Part shown: positions 15,995 to 24,417 of the stretch, in pieces
Position numbering within the stretch: position 1 is the stretch's first letter
How the letters are laid out: each line of letters begins with the position of its first letter
NCBI GenBank assembly: GCA_902635685.1
Contig: CACPOY010000006.1
Coordinates: 1-37,377, forward strand
Source: an uncultured Pelagibacteraceae bacterium
Lineage (GTDB): Bacteria > Pseudomonadota > Alphaproteobacteria > Pelagibacterales > Pelagibacteraceae
Length of the DNA stretch: 37,377 nt
Reading direction: 5' to 3'
Position numbers and translations under genes: made by a program
The notes under the pieces: generated by a model
Told to the model about the DNA's origin: nothing
The model's input: the letters and a program-made list of their open reading frames with translations, nothing else
The model's database searches: none

Positions 15995-18322
15995 ATGAGT
16001 TTGTTAAAAAAAATTCTTGTTGTTTTTTTCCTTTTATTTCAAATCTCTAGCTCATTTGCAGAGATGGTGACTTTCAACCAAAGGGTAACTGTAAACGAAG
16101 TAGGTGAGACCGATAAAGGAGGAACTGGTTCAGATGATGCAGATTGGGGAATAGCAGCTGGTATTGAATTTAATCCTGATGGAACAAAAATGTTTGTCAG
16201 TTTTTCACAAAATTTTGACGGTACTGGAGAAATAGATCCTTTAATTATTAATACATACAATTTGTCTATTCCTTATGATATCTCAACATCGACTTATGCA
16301 GGTGACGGTCAAAGATGTACATTTGATCGAGATGTTGGACAATTAACTAATCACAGATTATACGACCTAGAAATATCTAATGACGGAATGAAAATGTTAG
16401 CGGTTACTAGAAATGCAAAAGCTAATGCAGACGATGACCATGCATATGTACTTAGTTTAACTTCGCCTTACGATATATCATCTTGTCAAAGAAGTTCCAC
16501 AACTACGGACATAGATAGTGACGCCTTTTTACTTGGAAGTAATGCGGGAAGAACGAGTAATTTAAGTAAAAATCGATTAGAAGGTATAGAGATAAATGAA
16601 GATGGAAGTAAATTATTTTTACTTTTTATGGATAATACCGCAAGTGATGATGTAGGAGGAAGAATTTATGAATTTAATCTTTCAACTCCATTTGACTTAT
16701 CATCATCATCAATGTCATTGGTTCTGAATGCGGGAATTATATTAAGTGAAGATACATCTACTGGTGCACACGGCCCAGCCTCAATGAGATTTAGTGCTAA
16801 TGGAAAAAGACTATTTGTCACTAGTCATGCTCCTGGAGGCACAAAGAGAGTTACTCAAATTTCTTTAACTAATGCATATGATACATCGTCATTTGTGATT
16901 GACGGAAATTATGATTTAAGCAACGCATCATACAATAACTCGCAGCCAAGAGGTATCGCGTTTAATTCAAGTGGACTAAAAATGTATCTTACTAAAGATA
17001 GAAGTGGTAATCCTAATGCTGGATTAGATCAAGTTTTAGAATATGATTTAGTTTGTCCTTTCAATATTATAGCAGGTAAATGTCCTTCTATTACTGAAAA
17101 TAAAGATAGAACTGGAATGGCTATAGCTCAGATAGAAATTGCAAAAAGAAATATTGATCATTCGACAAACTCTGCATTAAACCGTTTAAAGTGGATTAGA
17201 AGAAATAAAGATAAACAAAATTTAACTAATTTAAATATTGACTTTAATTTTAACAATCAAAGATTAGCCTCTTTAACCGAAGTTATTAAAACATCAGCTA
17301 ACAATAAGAAGACTGCAAGGAATAAAAAAGATCACGATGTGTTTTATTGGAGTGAGGGTAGTATCGCAATAGGCAGAGTTGGCGATACTAGTATTTCTTC
17401 AACTAAAAAAATCGATTCAAATAGAATTACGTTAGGAGCTGATAAATTTATTAGCAATAAAGCATTAAGAGGTTTGGCATTTAGTGTTGGAAGAAATAAT
17501 GTTGATGTTGGTACCAAGGGTAGCAACCTAGATACTGATACCTATAATATTACTTATTACGATACCACTCCTATAAAAGATGATACCAAATTTTTAGATA
17601 AAATTTTTGGTTTTGGTAAATTAAATTCAGACTTATTGACTGTTTTGGATGGCAAAAAACTAACAGCAGATAGATCGGGTTATCAATTGTATGGAACCAT
17701 TAGAATTAAAGATGAAATTGAAAAAAATAATTTTACTTTTATCCCATCTGGAAGATTTGACATTGGTCATACTATGTTAGGAAGTTATGAAGAGACTGGT
17801 CAAGGAGCAATTGCTGTTGATAAACAACACATTAGAACAAGAAAAATTAGAGCAGGATTAGCGGCAGTTGAAAATTTATCTAATAATCAATACACTTTTA
17901 AAAGACATGGTAAAATAGAGTATGTTGCAGATATCGAGCGTTCATCTGATTTTAAATACAATTATGTTAGCGATGGCGGCACAAAATTTAATGATAAACT
18001 ATATTCTGGAGCACTACACAACATCAATGGTGAGATAGGAGTTGATATAATTTTACCAGAAAATTTTAGTATTTTTCTAATATATGAACGTAACCAAGCC
18101 CTAGGCGTTGGTCATACAGATAACTTACATATTGCTATTGGCTATTTACCTAACAAGAAGACAAATTATTCTATCTTTTTGGATGGCACTGATGATACCA
18201 AAACAAATTATGTCATTAGTAAAAATATCAATGATTTCCTTATAGACTTTAAATTAACAAGCCATTTAATGAGACCAGAGGAATACGAGGAAGCATCTTT
18301 TAATTTAAGACGTAAATTCTAG
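15995..18322 (+). CDS. Autotransporter 1: beta-propeller-like passenger with C-terminal beta barrel
   Basis: 775 residues. A signal peptide (1-22, ending SSSFA) precedes a passenger of about 40-350 with five recognisable repeats: GIEFNPDGTKMFVSF, DLEISNDGMKMLAVT, GIEINEDGSKLFLLF, SMRFSANGKRLFVTS and GIAFNSSGLKMYLTK. The alternating phrase YNLSIPYDIST recurs, as in WD40/NHL-like propellers. After VCPFNIIAGKCPSI comes a charged helical linker (about 365-435, ALNRLKWIRRNKDKQNLTNL) that probably fills the barrel pore. A domain of about 330 residues with alternating strands follows, ending in NLRRKF. The terminal Phe is the usual outer membrane barrel signal (PF03797-like). It would be displayed on the cell surface as a binding protein; the ligand is unknown. 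The next gene is a paralogue. Confidence 0.82.
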   Translation: MSLLKKILVVFFLLFQISSSFAEMVTFNQRVTVNEVGETDKGGTGSDDADWGIAAGIEFNPDGTKMFVSFSQNFDGTGEIDPLIINTYNLSIPYDISTSTYAGDGQRCTFDRDVGQLTNHRLYDLEISNDGMKMLAVTRNAKANADDDHAYVLSLTSPYDISSCQRSSTTTDIDSDAFLLGSNAGRTSNLSKNRLEGIEINEDGSKLFLLFMDNTASDDVGGRIYEFNLSTPFDLSSSSMSLVLNAGIILSEDTSTGAHGPASMRFSANGKRLFVTSHAPGGTKRVTQISLTNAYDTSSFVIDGNYDLSNASYNNSQPRGIAFNSSGLKMYLTKDRSGNPNAGLDQVLEYDLVCPFNIIAGKCPSITENKDRTGMAIAQIEIAKRNIDHSTNSALNRLKWIRRNKDKQNLTNLNIDFNFNNQRLASLTEVIKTSANNKKTARNKKDHDVFYWSEGSIAIGRVGDTSISSTKKIDSNRITLGADKFISNKALRGLAFSVGRNNVDVGTKGSNLDTDTYNITYYDTTPIKDDTKFLDKIFGFGKLNSDLLTVLDGKKLTADRSGYQLYGTIRIKDEIEKNNFTFIPSGRFDIGHTMLGSYEETGQGAIAVDKQHIRTRKIRAGLAAVENLSNNQYTFKRHGKIEYVADIERSSDFKYNYVSDGGTKFNDKLYSGALHNINGEIGVDIILPENFSIFLIYERNQALGVGHTDNLHIAIGYLPNKKTNYSIFLDGTDDTKTNYVISKNINDFLIDFKLTSHLMRPEEYEEASFNLRRKF
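17189..17236 (+). repeat. 48-base exact repeat in autotransporter linker, copy 1
   Basis: Identical base for base to 19494-19541 in the paralogue. It encodes the WIRRNKDKQNLTNLN part of the helical linker. Silent positions are also identical, which points to recent duplication or gene conversion. Confidence 0.9.
17480..17527 (+). repeat. 48-base exact repeat in autotransporter barrel, copy 1
   Basis: Identical to 19785-19832. It encodes FSVGRNNVDVGTKGSN near the start of the beta barrel. Flanking codons differ at silent sites (GCA against GCG just before), so the identity is local. Confidence 0.9.
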
Positions 18323-18350
18323 TAAAAAATTAAAGTTTTTAATTATCAAC

Positions 18351-18380
18351 AATTTTAGTTATATTTCACCAACTAAAATT
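18351..18380. promoter_or_regulatory. Perfect 10-base inverted repeat between the two autotransporter genes
   Basis: The arms AATTTTAGTT (18351-18360) and AACTAAAATT (18371-18380) are exact reverse complements around a 10-base loop, ATATTTCACC. The site lies 28 bases after the first autotransporter stop and 18 bases before the second ATG. The stem is AT-rich and not followed by a T run, so it is a weak candidate for a Rho-independent terminator. It may be an operator for the downstream gene or an mRNA stabiliser that sets unequal expression of the two paralogues. Confidence 0.5.
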
Positions 18381-18398
18381 TAACGCTACTATATTATA

Positions 18399-20624
18399 AT
18401 GTCTATACTCAAAAGAATTCTGATTATCCTTTTCTTGTCACTGCCAATCTCACATTCATTTGCAGCTATGTTTAGTTATGTTCAAGAGACGGATCTTGAT
18501 GATGAAAATTTTGCTGTAGGTGATATTCGTTTTAATCCTGATGGAACTAAAATGTTTTTGTTATCACAAAACAATAAAGATGACTTTGCAGCTATATATG
18601 AATACAATTTAAGTAAACCTTTTGATATCTCTACAAAAAGTTATACCGGTGATAGTGAACGATGTATTTTAACTAACGGTGGAGATGATGATCTAAATAC
18701 AAATACCGCTTTTGGTTTAGACTTTACCGATGATGGAATGAAAATATTTGTGGGTAATGGTGCTCTAAATGGTAGAGCAGATGGCGATAGAGTATACAGA
18801 TTTGATTTAACTTCACCTTATGATGTTTCAACATGTTCTTTTGTGAACCAGACCTCAAATCTTGATACACTTGCTTTACAAAATGGAAGTAATGCTGGAG
18901 ATAGAGAGGCTGCAATAAGAAAAAATGTACTCCGAGGTATTGAAATTAGTAATGATGGAACAAAATTATTTACAATCTTTCATGAGTTTGGGGGAACCCC
19001 AGATCAGACAAGATTATTAGAATATCAGCTTTCAACTCCTTTTGATTTAACCACCATCTCATTAGTTTTAACTGCAGGTATAGAATTACAAGCTCAAACT
19101 GCAAACCCTAAAGGACTGAGATTTAGTCCAGATGGAAAAAGACTTTGGACGGTTGATCATCAAAATGATGCAACTGGTAAAGATATAACCCAAATTTCTC
19201 TTGATGTAGCATTTTCAACTGCTTCATTTACGATAGATGGTACAGTTTCAATTTCTGCTAATAACGCTCAACCTTCAGGAATTGCATTTAGTACTAATGG
19301 CTTAAAAATGTTTGTTGGTGGTGATGATACTCGAGAAGTTGAGGAATATCATTTAGTTTGCCCTTTTAATATTATTTCAGGTAAGTGTCCCCCAATTACA
19401 GAGAATAGTGACAGAACAGGAATAGCAATGGCTCAAATAGAAATTGCCAAACGAACAATTGATCAATCAACCGATACCGCTTTGAATAGATTGAAGTGGA
19501 TTAGAAGAAATAAAGATAAACAAAATTTAACTAATTTAAATTTAGACTTTAATTTTAATAATCAAAGATTTGCCTCTTTAACTGAGATTGTCCGAACTTC
19601 TGCTGTGAAAAAGAAAGCAAAAGATAAAGATGAGAAAAGAGATGTATTTTATTGGAGCGAAGGAAGTGTTGCTATTGGCAGAGTGGGAGATACCCGTATT
19701 TCATCTACTAAAGAAATTAACACCAACAGAATAACAGTTGGAGCGGATAGATTTATAGACGATAAAGCCTTAAGAGGTTTAGCGTTTAGTGTTGGAAGAA
19801 ATAATGTTGATGTTGGTACCAAGGGTAGCAACGTCGATGCTGATACTTATAATCTTACCTATTACAGTACATCACCAATGAAAGATAATGAAAAATTTGT
19901 TGATACAATAATTGGTATTGGCAAAATTCACTCTGATATACTGACGGTATTAGATGGTAATGAATTAACAGCTAATCGAAGAGGAAAACAGATATTTGGA
20001 ACAATTAGGATTAAAGATGAAATTAAAAAAGATAATTTTATATTCATCCCCTCTGGACGATTTGATATTGGACATACTTTGCTTGATGACTATGAAGAAG
20101 TTGGTGTTGGCGGAATTATTGTTGAGAGGCAACATGTCAGAACCAAAAATCTCAGGGCATCTCTTGCAGCGGTCGAAGATATATCAAATGACAAATATAC
20201 CATGAAACGCCATGGAAAAATTGAATACCGTGCTGATATAGATCGATCATCTGATTTTAAATATAAATATAAAGGAGATGCCGGAACTTTAACCGATACA
20301 TTACATGTGGGAGCTTTACATAATATAAGTGGTGAATTGGGGATAGATATCGTCTTTCCAGATAATTATAGTATTTTTATAATATACGAACGAGATCAAG
20401 CCATTGATTACGGACATACAGATAATTTACACATTGCAATTGGCTATTTACCAAATAAAAACACGAATTATTCTATACAACTTGATAGCATAGACAATAC
20501 AAAATCAAATTATGTTATTAGTAAAAACATCAATGATTTCTTAATTGATTTTAAATTAACAAATCATTTAATGAGACCTGACGATTACGAAGAGGCATCA
20601 TTTAATTTAAGGCGTAAGTTTTAA
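18399..20624 (+). CDS. Autotransporter 2: paralogue of the preceding gene
   Basis: 741 residues with the same plan as its neighbour. A signal peptide (1-22, ending SHSFA) is followed by five propeller-like repeats: DIRFNPDGTKMFLLS, GLDFTDDGMKIFVGN, GIEISNDGTKLFTIF, GLRFSPDGKRLWTVD and GIAFSTNGLKMFVGG. The conserved VCPFNIISGKCPPI junction, the helical linker with RLKWIRRNKDKQNLTN, and a C-terminal barrel ending NLRRKF follow. The linker and barrel are much closer to the first paralogue than the passengers are, so the exposed part is the one that diverges. The ATG lies 76 bases after the first gene's stop. The stop (20622-20624) abuts the stop of the convergent membrane protein with no gap. 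The ligand is unknown. Confidence 0.82.
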   Translation: MSILKRILIILFLSLPISHSFAAMFSYVQETDLDDENFAVGDIRFNPDGTKMFLLSQNNKDDFAAIYEYNLSKPFDISTKSYTGDSERCILTNGGDDDLNTNTAFGLDFTDDGMKIFVGNGALNGRADGDRVYRFDLTSPYDVSTCSFVNQTSNLDTLALQNGSNAGDREAAIRKNVLRGIEISNDGTKLFTIFHEFGGTPDQTRLLEYQLSTPFDLTTISLVLTAGIELQAQTANPKGLRFSPDGKRLWTVDHQNDATGKDITQISLDVAFSTASFTIDGTVSISANNAQPSGIAFSTNGLKMFVGGDDTREVEEYHLVCPFNIISGKCPPITENSDRTGIAMAQIEIAKRTIDQSTDTALNRLKWIRRNKDKQNLTNLNLDFNFNNQRFASLTEIVRTSAVKKKAKDKDEKRDVFYWSEGSVAIGRVGDTRISSTKEINTNRITVGADRFIDDKALRGLAFSVGRNNVDVGTKGSNVDADTYNLTYYSTSPMKDNEKFVDTIIGIGKIHSDILTVLDGNELTANRRGKQIFGTIRIKDEIKKDNFIFIPSGRFDIGHTLLDDYEEVGVGGIIVERQHVRTKNLRASLAAVEDISNDKYTMKRHGKIEYRADIDRSSDFKYKYKGDAGTLTDTLHVGALHNISGELGIDIVFPDNYSIFIIYERDQAIDYGHTDNLHIAIGYLPNKNTNYSIQLDSIDNTKSNYVISKNINDFLIDFKLTNHLMRPDDYEEASFNLRRKF
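19494..19541 (+). repeat. 48-base exact repeat in autotransporter linker, copy 2
   Basis: Identical to 17189-17236 in the first paralogue; linker-encoding. Confidence 0.9.
19785..19832 (+). repeat. 48-base exact repeat in autotransporter barrel, copy 2
   Basis: Identical to 17480-17527 in the first paralogue; barrel-encoding. Confidence 0.9.
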
Positions 20625-20966
20625 TTAAAAAAAGATATAATAAATCACCCAGGCAATTAAAGAATACTCAAGAAAGGTTTTAAATAGTAAGAGATTTTTT
20701 TCACTAAACTTCGAAATTAAAAATTTCCTTAAAAAATAAAAACCTATATGAACCAGTAATACCCCAGAAATTATCCCAATTACTGTAGACCCGATTGAAA
20801 AATTTTTATAACCAAAATAACAAGCGGCAATTAATGTAAGCCAAGAAACTTTTGATATAAATAATTTAAAGATTAATCCAGCTTTTTTATCAAAAACTGA
20901 TTGTGTTTTTATTATTGAATATGACCAAACAATTCCTGTTAAGAATGAAATATATTTTATTATCAA
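20625..20966 (-). CDS. Small polytopic membrane protein, function unknown
   Basis: 113 residues with about three to four hydrophobic helices (roughly 5-20, 38-53, 58-78 and 94-113) and basic loops such as LRKFLISKFSEKN. The only plausible start is TTG at 20966, whose bases overlap the upstream stop (TTGA), an arrangement that supports coupled reinitiation. Its own stop directly abuts the stop of the convergent autotransporter. It ends the minus-strand run that begins at the DadA-like gene. I do not recognise the family. Confidence 0.6.
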   Translation of the reverse strand: MIIKYISFLTGIVWSYSIIKTQSVFDKKAGLIFKLFISKVSWLTLIAACYFGYKNFSIGSTVIGIISGVLLVHIGFYFLRKFLISKFSEKNLLLFKTFLEYSLIAWVIYYIFF

Positions 20967-21307
20967 TTGATAACCTCAATTTCATTAATGATACTCAAAA
21001 TTTTTCCACCTCTAATAACTGCATTAACTCTTGCACATTCGTAATAAGCAAAGGAACTTTCCTCGGCTATTTGTTTCATTTCTAAACACTTAGATCTATT
21101 TTTTGTTAGTAAATGCTCTTTTAATTCTGGTGGATCACCTAAATACATCATTAAACCTATTACCTCGTCTTCCTTCTCATAATCTGCGAGTTCCTCTAAT
21201 TGTGCCACTCTATCATCAACACCTATTTCAAAATTCTTAAAGGCAACAAATCCTTTATATGCAATAAAAGCTAAAGCTAAAAAAAAGATTATCTTTATCT
21301 TACTCAT
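20963..21307 (-). CDS. Small membrane-anchored or periplasmic protein, function unknown
   Basis: 114 residues. The N-terminal helix KIKIIFFLALAFIAYKGFVAF looks like a signal anchor. A polar domain of about 90 residues follows with an acidic helix (VDDRVAQLEELADYEKEDEVIGLMMYLG) and two Cys (C74 and C91 approximately) in KCLEMKQIAEESSFAYYECARV, which could form a disulfide. The ATG lies 8 bases inside the msrB gene end, and the stop overlaps the next start. I do not recognise the family. Proximity to msrB makes an envelope redox or stress context possible but unproved. Confidence 0.65.
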   Translation of the reverse strand: MSKIKIIFFLALAFIAYKGFVAFKNFEIGVDDRVAQLEELADYEKEDEVIGLMMYLGDPPELKEHLLTKNRSKCLEMKQIAEESSFAYYECARVNAVIRGGKILSIINEIEVIN

Positions 21308-21674
21308 TTGACTCTTTAAAAACTAAACAAACTCCATTATTACAATATCTTTTACCAGTTGGCTTTGGTCCGTCATCAAAAATGTGTCCGTGATGGGCTT
21401 TACAACTTTTGCAATGATATTCTGTTCTAGCATACCCAATTAAATGATCCGTTTTAGTTTCAAAAACATCAGGTAGTGATTGGTAAAAAGATGGCCAACC
21501 CGATCCACTTTCATACTTTGTTTGAGAGTTAAACAATTTGACTCCACAATTAGCACAGTGATAACTGCCTTTACGTTTCTCATTATTTAATTCACTAGAA
21601 CCTGGAGGCTCTGTACCATCTTCAAACATGACTAATTTTTGTATTGGAGAAAGATTAGGGTTTTTTTTATCCAT
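21300..21674 (-). CDS. msrB: Peptide-methionine (R)-S-oxide reductase MsrB
   Basis: 124 residues: reduces the R epimer of methionine sulfoxide in oxidised proteins, normally with thioredoxin. The zinc site is formed by C40/C43 (CANC) and C88/C91 (CKSC). The catalytic Cys is C111 in GKRYCNNGV. The substrate pocket motif SGSGWPSF (56-63) and HHGHIFDDGP are present. An additional C116 lies five residues after the catalytic Cys and might act as a resolving residue. No export signal is seen, so it is cytoplasmic. It overlaps the HDAC-family gene by 8 bases and the next small gene by 8 bases. Confidence 0.95.
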   Translation of the reverse strand: MDKKNPNLSPIQKLVMFEDGTEPPGSSELNNEKRKGSYHCANCGVKLFNSQTKYESGSGWPSFYQSLPDVFETKTDHLIGYARTEYHCKSCKAHHGHIFDDGPKPTGKRYCNNGVCLVFKESNE

Positions 21675-22572
21675 GCGTTGATATTAATTCAGCACACGAT
21701 AGATGTAAATAAGAGTGTAACTCAACAAGTTTGTTAAAATCTTTATTATATCCACCCCCTAAAACACCACACAAAGGAATATTTTTTGTAAAAAAGTTTT
21801 CTATAACAATTTCATCTCTAGTTTTAATCCCTTCATCTGAAATTTTTAATTTACCTAAACGATCATTAAAGTGAACATCAACCCCAGCAATATAAAAGAC
21901 AAAATCAAATTTTTCTTTATTAAGCTGATCCAAACAACCTTTAAGTGAATTTGTATATTCTAAGTCTTCAATATTATCTTCAAGTTCAACATCAAGATCA
22001 CTGATAGATTTTTTTGCAGGATAATTAGATTTTGAATGCATGCTAAATGTGAATACACTTTTATTATTTTTAAATATATCCGAATTCCCATTTCCTTGAT
22101 GAACATCTAGATCTACAATCAATATTTTCTTTGCTAAACCTCTATCAAGTAAATATTGAGCAGCAACGGCAACATCATTAAAAACACAATATCCAGCACC
22201 ACTATCAAAAGTAGCATGATGGCTGCCGCCAGCAGTATTACAAGCTAAACGATTACTGATCGCAAGTTTTGCGGCTAAAACCGTTCCACCTGTTGCAACT
22301 AGAGATCTTTGAACAACGCTATCAACTAGTGGAAAGCCTATTTTTTTTACACCATTTTCGTCTAACGTTTTATTCTTTATATCTTTAATATATTTTTCTG
22401 AATGAGCTCTTTTTAATGTTTCATCTGAGCATGGATAGGGTTTATGAAATTTTTTAACTATTTTATTTTTAATCAAATAATTTGCTAGTTCACCAAACTT
22501 ATTAATTGGAAATTTATGATCATCACCTATCTTAGCAAAATAATCTTCATGATTGACAACTGGAAGATCCAT
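21667..22572 (-). CDS. Histone deacetylase/AcuC family zinc amidohydrolase
   Basis: 301 residues of the arginase/deacetylase fold. The charge-relay pair is H118/H119 in AGGSHHATFD. Zinc ligands are D156 and H158 in VDLDVHQGNG and D232 in IAGVDVHFND. The Gly-rich loop with the catalytic Tyr is GGGYN near residue 275. The N-terminus DLPVVNHEDYFAKIGDDHKFPINKF is typical of bacterial class IV-like members. Such enzymes deacetylate small N-acetyl or acetyl-polyamine substrates, or proteins; the substrate cannot be read from the sequence. It sits one base downstream of the hydroxyacid dehydrogenase stop and overlaps msrB, in one minus-strand run with the DadA-like oxidoreductase. Confidence 0.9.
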   Translation of the reverse strand: MDLPVVNHEDYFAKIGDDHKFPINKFGELANYLIKNKIVKKFHKPYPCSDETLKRAHSEKYIKDIKNKTLDENGVKKIGFPLVDSVVQRSLVATGGTVLAAKLAISNRLACNTAGGSHHATFDSGAGYCVFNDVAVAAQYLLDRGLAKKILIVDLDVHQGNGNSDIFKNNKSVFTFSMHSKSNYPAKKSISDLDVELEDNIEDLEYTNSLKGCLDQLNKEKFDFVFYIAGVDVHFNDRLGKLKISDEGIKTRDEIVIENFFTKNIPLCGVLGGGYNKDFNKLVELHSYLHLSCAELISTHG

Positions 22573-22573
22573 T

Positions 22574-23524
22574 TTACTCTATTACACGGATTGGTTTACC
22601 GTTTACACAAGCTTCTAAAGCTTCAATCATTTGTGTGTAAAAAATACTGTAATTTTCTGCAGTCACATATCCAATGTGTGGTGTCAGTAATGCATTTGGT
22701 AAAAATCTTAGCTTATTATTTTCCGGTAACGGTTCTTTTTCATAAACATCTAAACCTGCACCAGCTATCTCATTAGTTGATAAGGCAATAATTAAATCAT
22801 CCTCATTAACGATTGGGCCCCTGGAGGTATTTATTAAAAAAGCAGTTTTTTTCATTTTATCTAATTCTTTAATCGTAATACAATTTTTATATCTCTCTCC
22901 ACCTTGTACATGGATAGATAAAAAATCAGAGTTTTTAATTAAATCATTTTTGCTACATGGAAGAACATTTAATTCTTTGCATTTATCTAAATTGAGATTT
23001 TCACTCCAAGCCATGACTTCCATACCAAAAGCTTTACCAATTTTTGCAACTTCTGCGCCTACTCTTCCAAGACCAATGAGACCAAGAATTTTTCCTTTCA
23101 GCTCAACACCTAAAGTTGTTTGCCAGTAACCTTGATACATATTATCAATTTCCTCTTTAAAATTTCTCGCTAAACCCAAAATTAACGACCATGTAAGCTC
23201 AGGTGTTGGATTTATATTCATCTCAGTGCCACAAACAATTATTTTCCTTTTTTTTGCGGTTTCTAAATCTATTGATCTGTTTCTTAAACCACTGGTAATG
23301 ACAAATTTTAATTTTGTTAAATTATCAATTAAATTTTTAGTAATCGGTGTTCTTTCTCTCATAATTAACAACGCTTCAAAATCAGATAATTGCTCTATAG
23401 CATCAGCTTCATCTGCAAAGGCCTCACTAAAAATTTTAAACTCGTATTTTCCTGATAGCTTTTCAATATCTACAAATTGTTGAGATACATTTTGATAATC
23501 ATCTAATATTGCAACTTTAAGCAT
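22574..23524 (-). CDS. D-2-hydroxyacid dehydrogenase (NAD-dependent)
   Basis: 316 residues of the SerA/formate-glycerate dehydrogenase superfamily. The Rossmann motif is GLGRVG (151-156). Catalytic Arg235 lies in INTSRGPIVNE, Glu264 in VYEKEP and His283 in TPHIGY. There is no C-terminal ACT domain, so it is not the long form of phosphoglycerate dehydrogenase; it more likely acts on a small 2-keto/2-hydroxy acid. The nucleotide-binding Asp at the end of strand 2 is not obvious (VMAWSENLN), so NADP use is possible. It overlaps the EamA gene by 8 bases and is one base from the HDAC-like gene. Confidence 0.9.
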   Translation of the reverse strand: MLKVAILDDYQNVSQQFVDIEKLSGKYEFKIFSEAFADEADAIEQLSDFEALLIMRERTPITKNLIDNLTKLKFVITSGLRNRSIDLETAKKRKIIVCGTEMNINPTPELTWSLILGLARNFKEEIDNMYQGYWQTTLGVELKGKILGLIGLGRVGAEVAKIGKAFGMEVMAWSENLNLDKCKELNVLPCSKNDLIKNSDFLSIHVQGGERYKNCITIKELDKMKKTAFLINTSRGPIVNEDDLIIALSTNEIAGAGLDVYEKEPLPENNKLRFLPNALLTPHIGYVTAENYSIFYTQMIEALEACVNGKPIRVIE

Positions 23525-24413
23525 AAACTTTTCTATTAGATAAATAAATCCCAGACAATATAAAAGTAGCTCCTACAAAATGATAAAGTTCAAATTTTTC
23601 TTTAAAAATAATAATTGCCATGACAGCGCTGAATAAAGGCATTAATTGAATAAACATGGAAGCTCGATTAGGTCCAATTATTTCAATTCCTTTTTGCCAA
23701 AAATAATAAGCAGCTATGGCTGGAAAAATTGCTACATATATAAGTATTAAAAAAAAGTTTTTATCTAAATTTAACTCTAAACCAATTGATTTTTCATAAA
23801 AAAATTGAGGAATTAAAAAAAGTATCCCTACTGAGACCATTAACTGTATTAAAGTAAATTGTGAGAACTTGAAATTATTTTTTTTAAGTAAGGTTGAATA
23901 TAAAGACCAAGTAATTACACAAACTAGCATCCACATATCCCCTTTATTAAAATCTAAAGAGATAATCTTTTGAATATCTCCATTTGAGATAATTGATCCA
24001 ATGCCAATAATTGATAGTACTAATCCGAGCAGTTGAAAAATATTTGTTTCCTCTATTTTCATTAAGGAGGAAAGAACAATCGTTGCAGCAGGAATAGCAG
24101 AAAGCATTAAAACAGCGTTTATTACTTGTGTATAATTAAGTGCAAAATAGACTACAGAGTTAAATGTACTAATTGTAATCACTCCCATAAAACTAATCAC
24201 AAGCCAATTCCTCTTTATATAAGGTAAATTTTTAAAAATTTCTTTGTAAGTAAAAGGGATTAGGATAAACCAAACAGAAATCCATCTAAAAACATTTAAA
24301 GTTAAAGGGGGAATTTCGTATACGGTTGCAAATTTTCCTACTATAAAATTACCTGACCAACACAATGTTGCCAGTACTAAAAATAAATAAGCTGAATAGT
24401 TTTTATTAGACAC
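23517..24413 (-). CDS. EamA/DMT-family transporter
   Basis: 298 residues with about ten membrane helices arranged as two EamA repeats. It opens AYLFLVLATLCWSGNFIVGKF, the usual first-helix signature of the drug/metabolite transporter superfamily, with the second repeat near KGDMWMLVCVITWSLYSTLLKK. Family members export amino acids, purines or other metabolites. The substrate is not evident, but the neighbours suggest an amino-acid-derived acid. The start is GTG at 24413, four bases after the stop of the DadA-like gene, and its end overlaps the dehydrogenase. Confidence 0.9.
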   Translation of the reverse strand: MSNKNYSAYLFLVLATLCWSGNFIVGKFATVYEIPPLTLNVFRWISVWFILIPFTYKEIFKNLPYIKRNWLVISFMGVITISTFNSVVYFALNYTQVINAVLMLSAIPAATIVLSSLMKIEETNIFQLLGLVLSIIGIGSIISNGDIQKIISLDFNKGDMWMLVCVITWSLYSTLLKKNNFKFSQFTLIQLMVSVGILFLIPQFFYEKSIGLELNLDKNFFLILIYVAIFPAIAAYYFWQKGIEIIGPNRASMFIQLMPLFSAVMAIIIFKEKFELYHFVGATFILSGIYLSNRKVYA

Positions 24414-24417
24414 AAAA

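Noticed and set aside
16100..17050. Possible CRISPR or tandem DNA repeat in the propeller region
   Set aside because: The repetition is at protein level (FxxDGxKxF) with variable spacing. There are no regular identical DNA repeats, and none elsewhere in the window.
17344..17526. Matching minus-strand frames in both autotransporters (also 19649-19831)
   Set aside because: They look conserved only because the sense-strand barrel sequence is duplicated. No start signal or recognisable product supports them.
22574..23524. Assignment of the hydroxyacid dehydrogenase as serA
   Set aside because: It lacks the C-terminal regulatory domains and is not next to other serine pathway genes, so only the general family is given.
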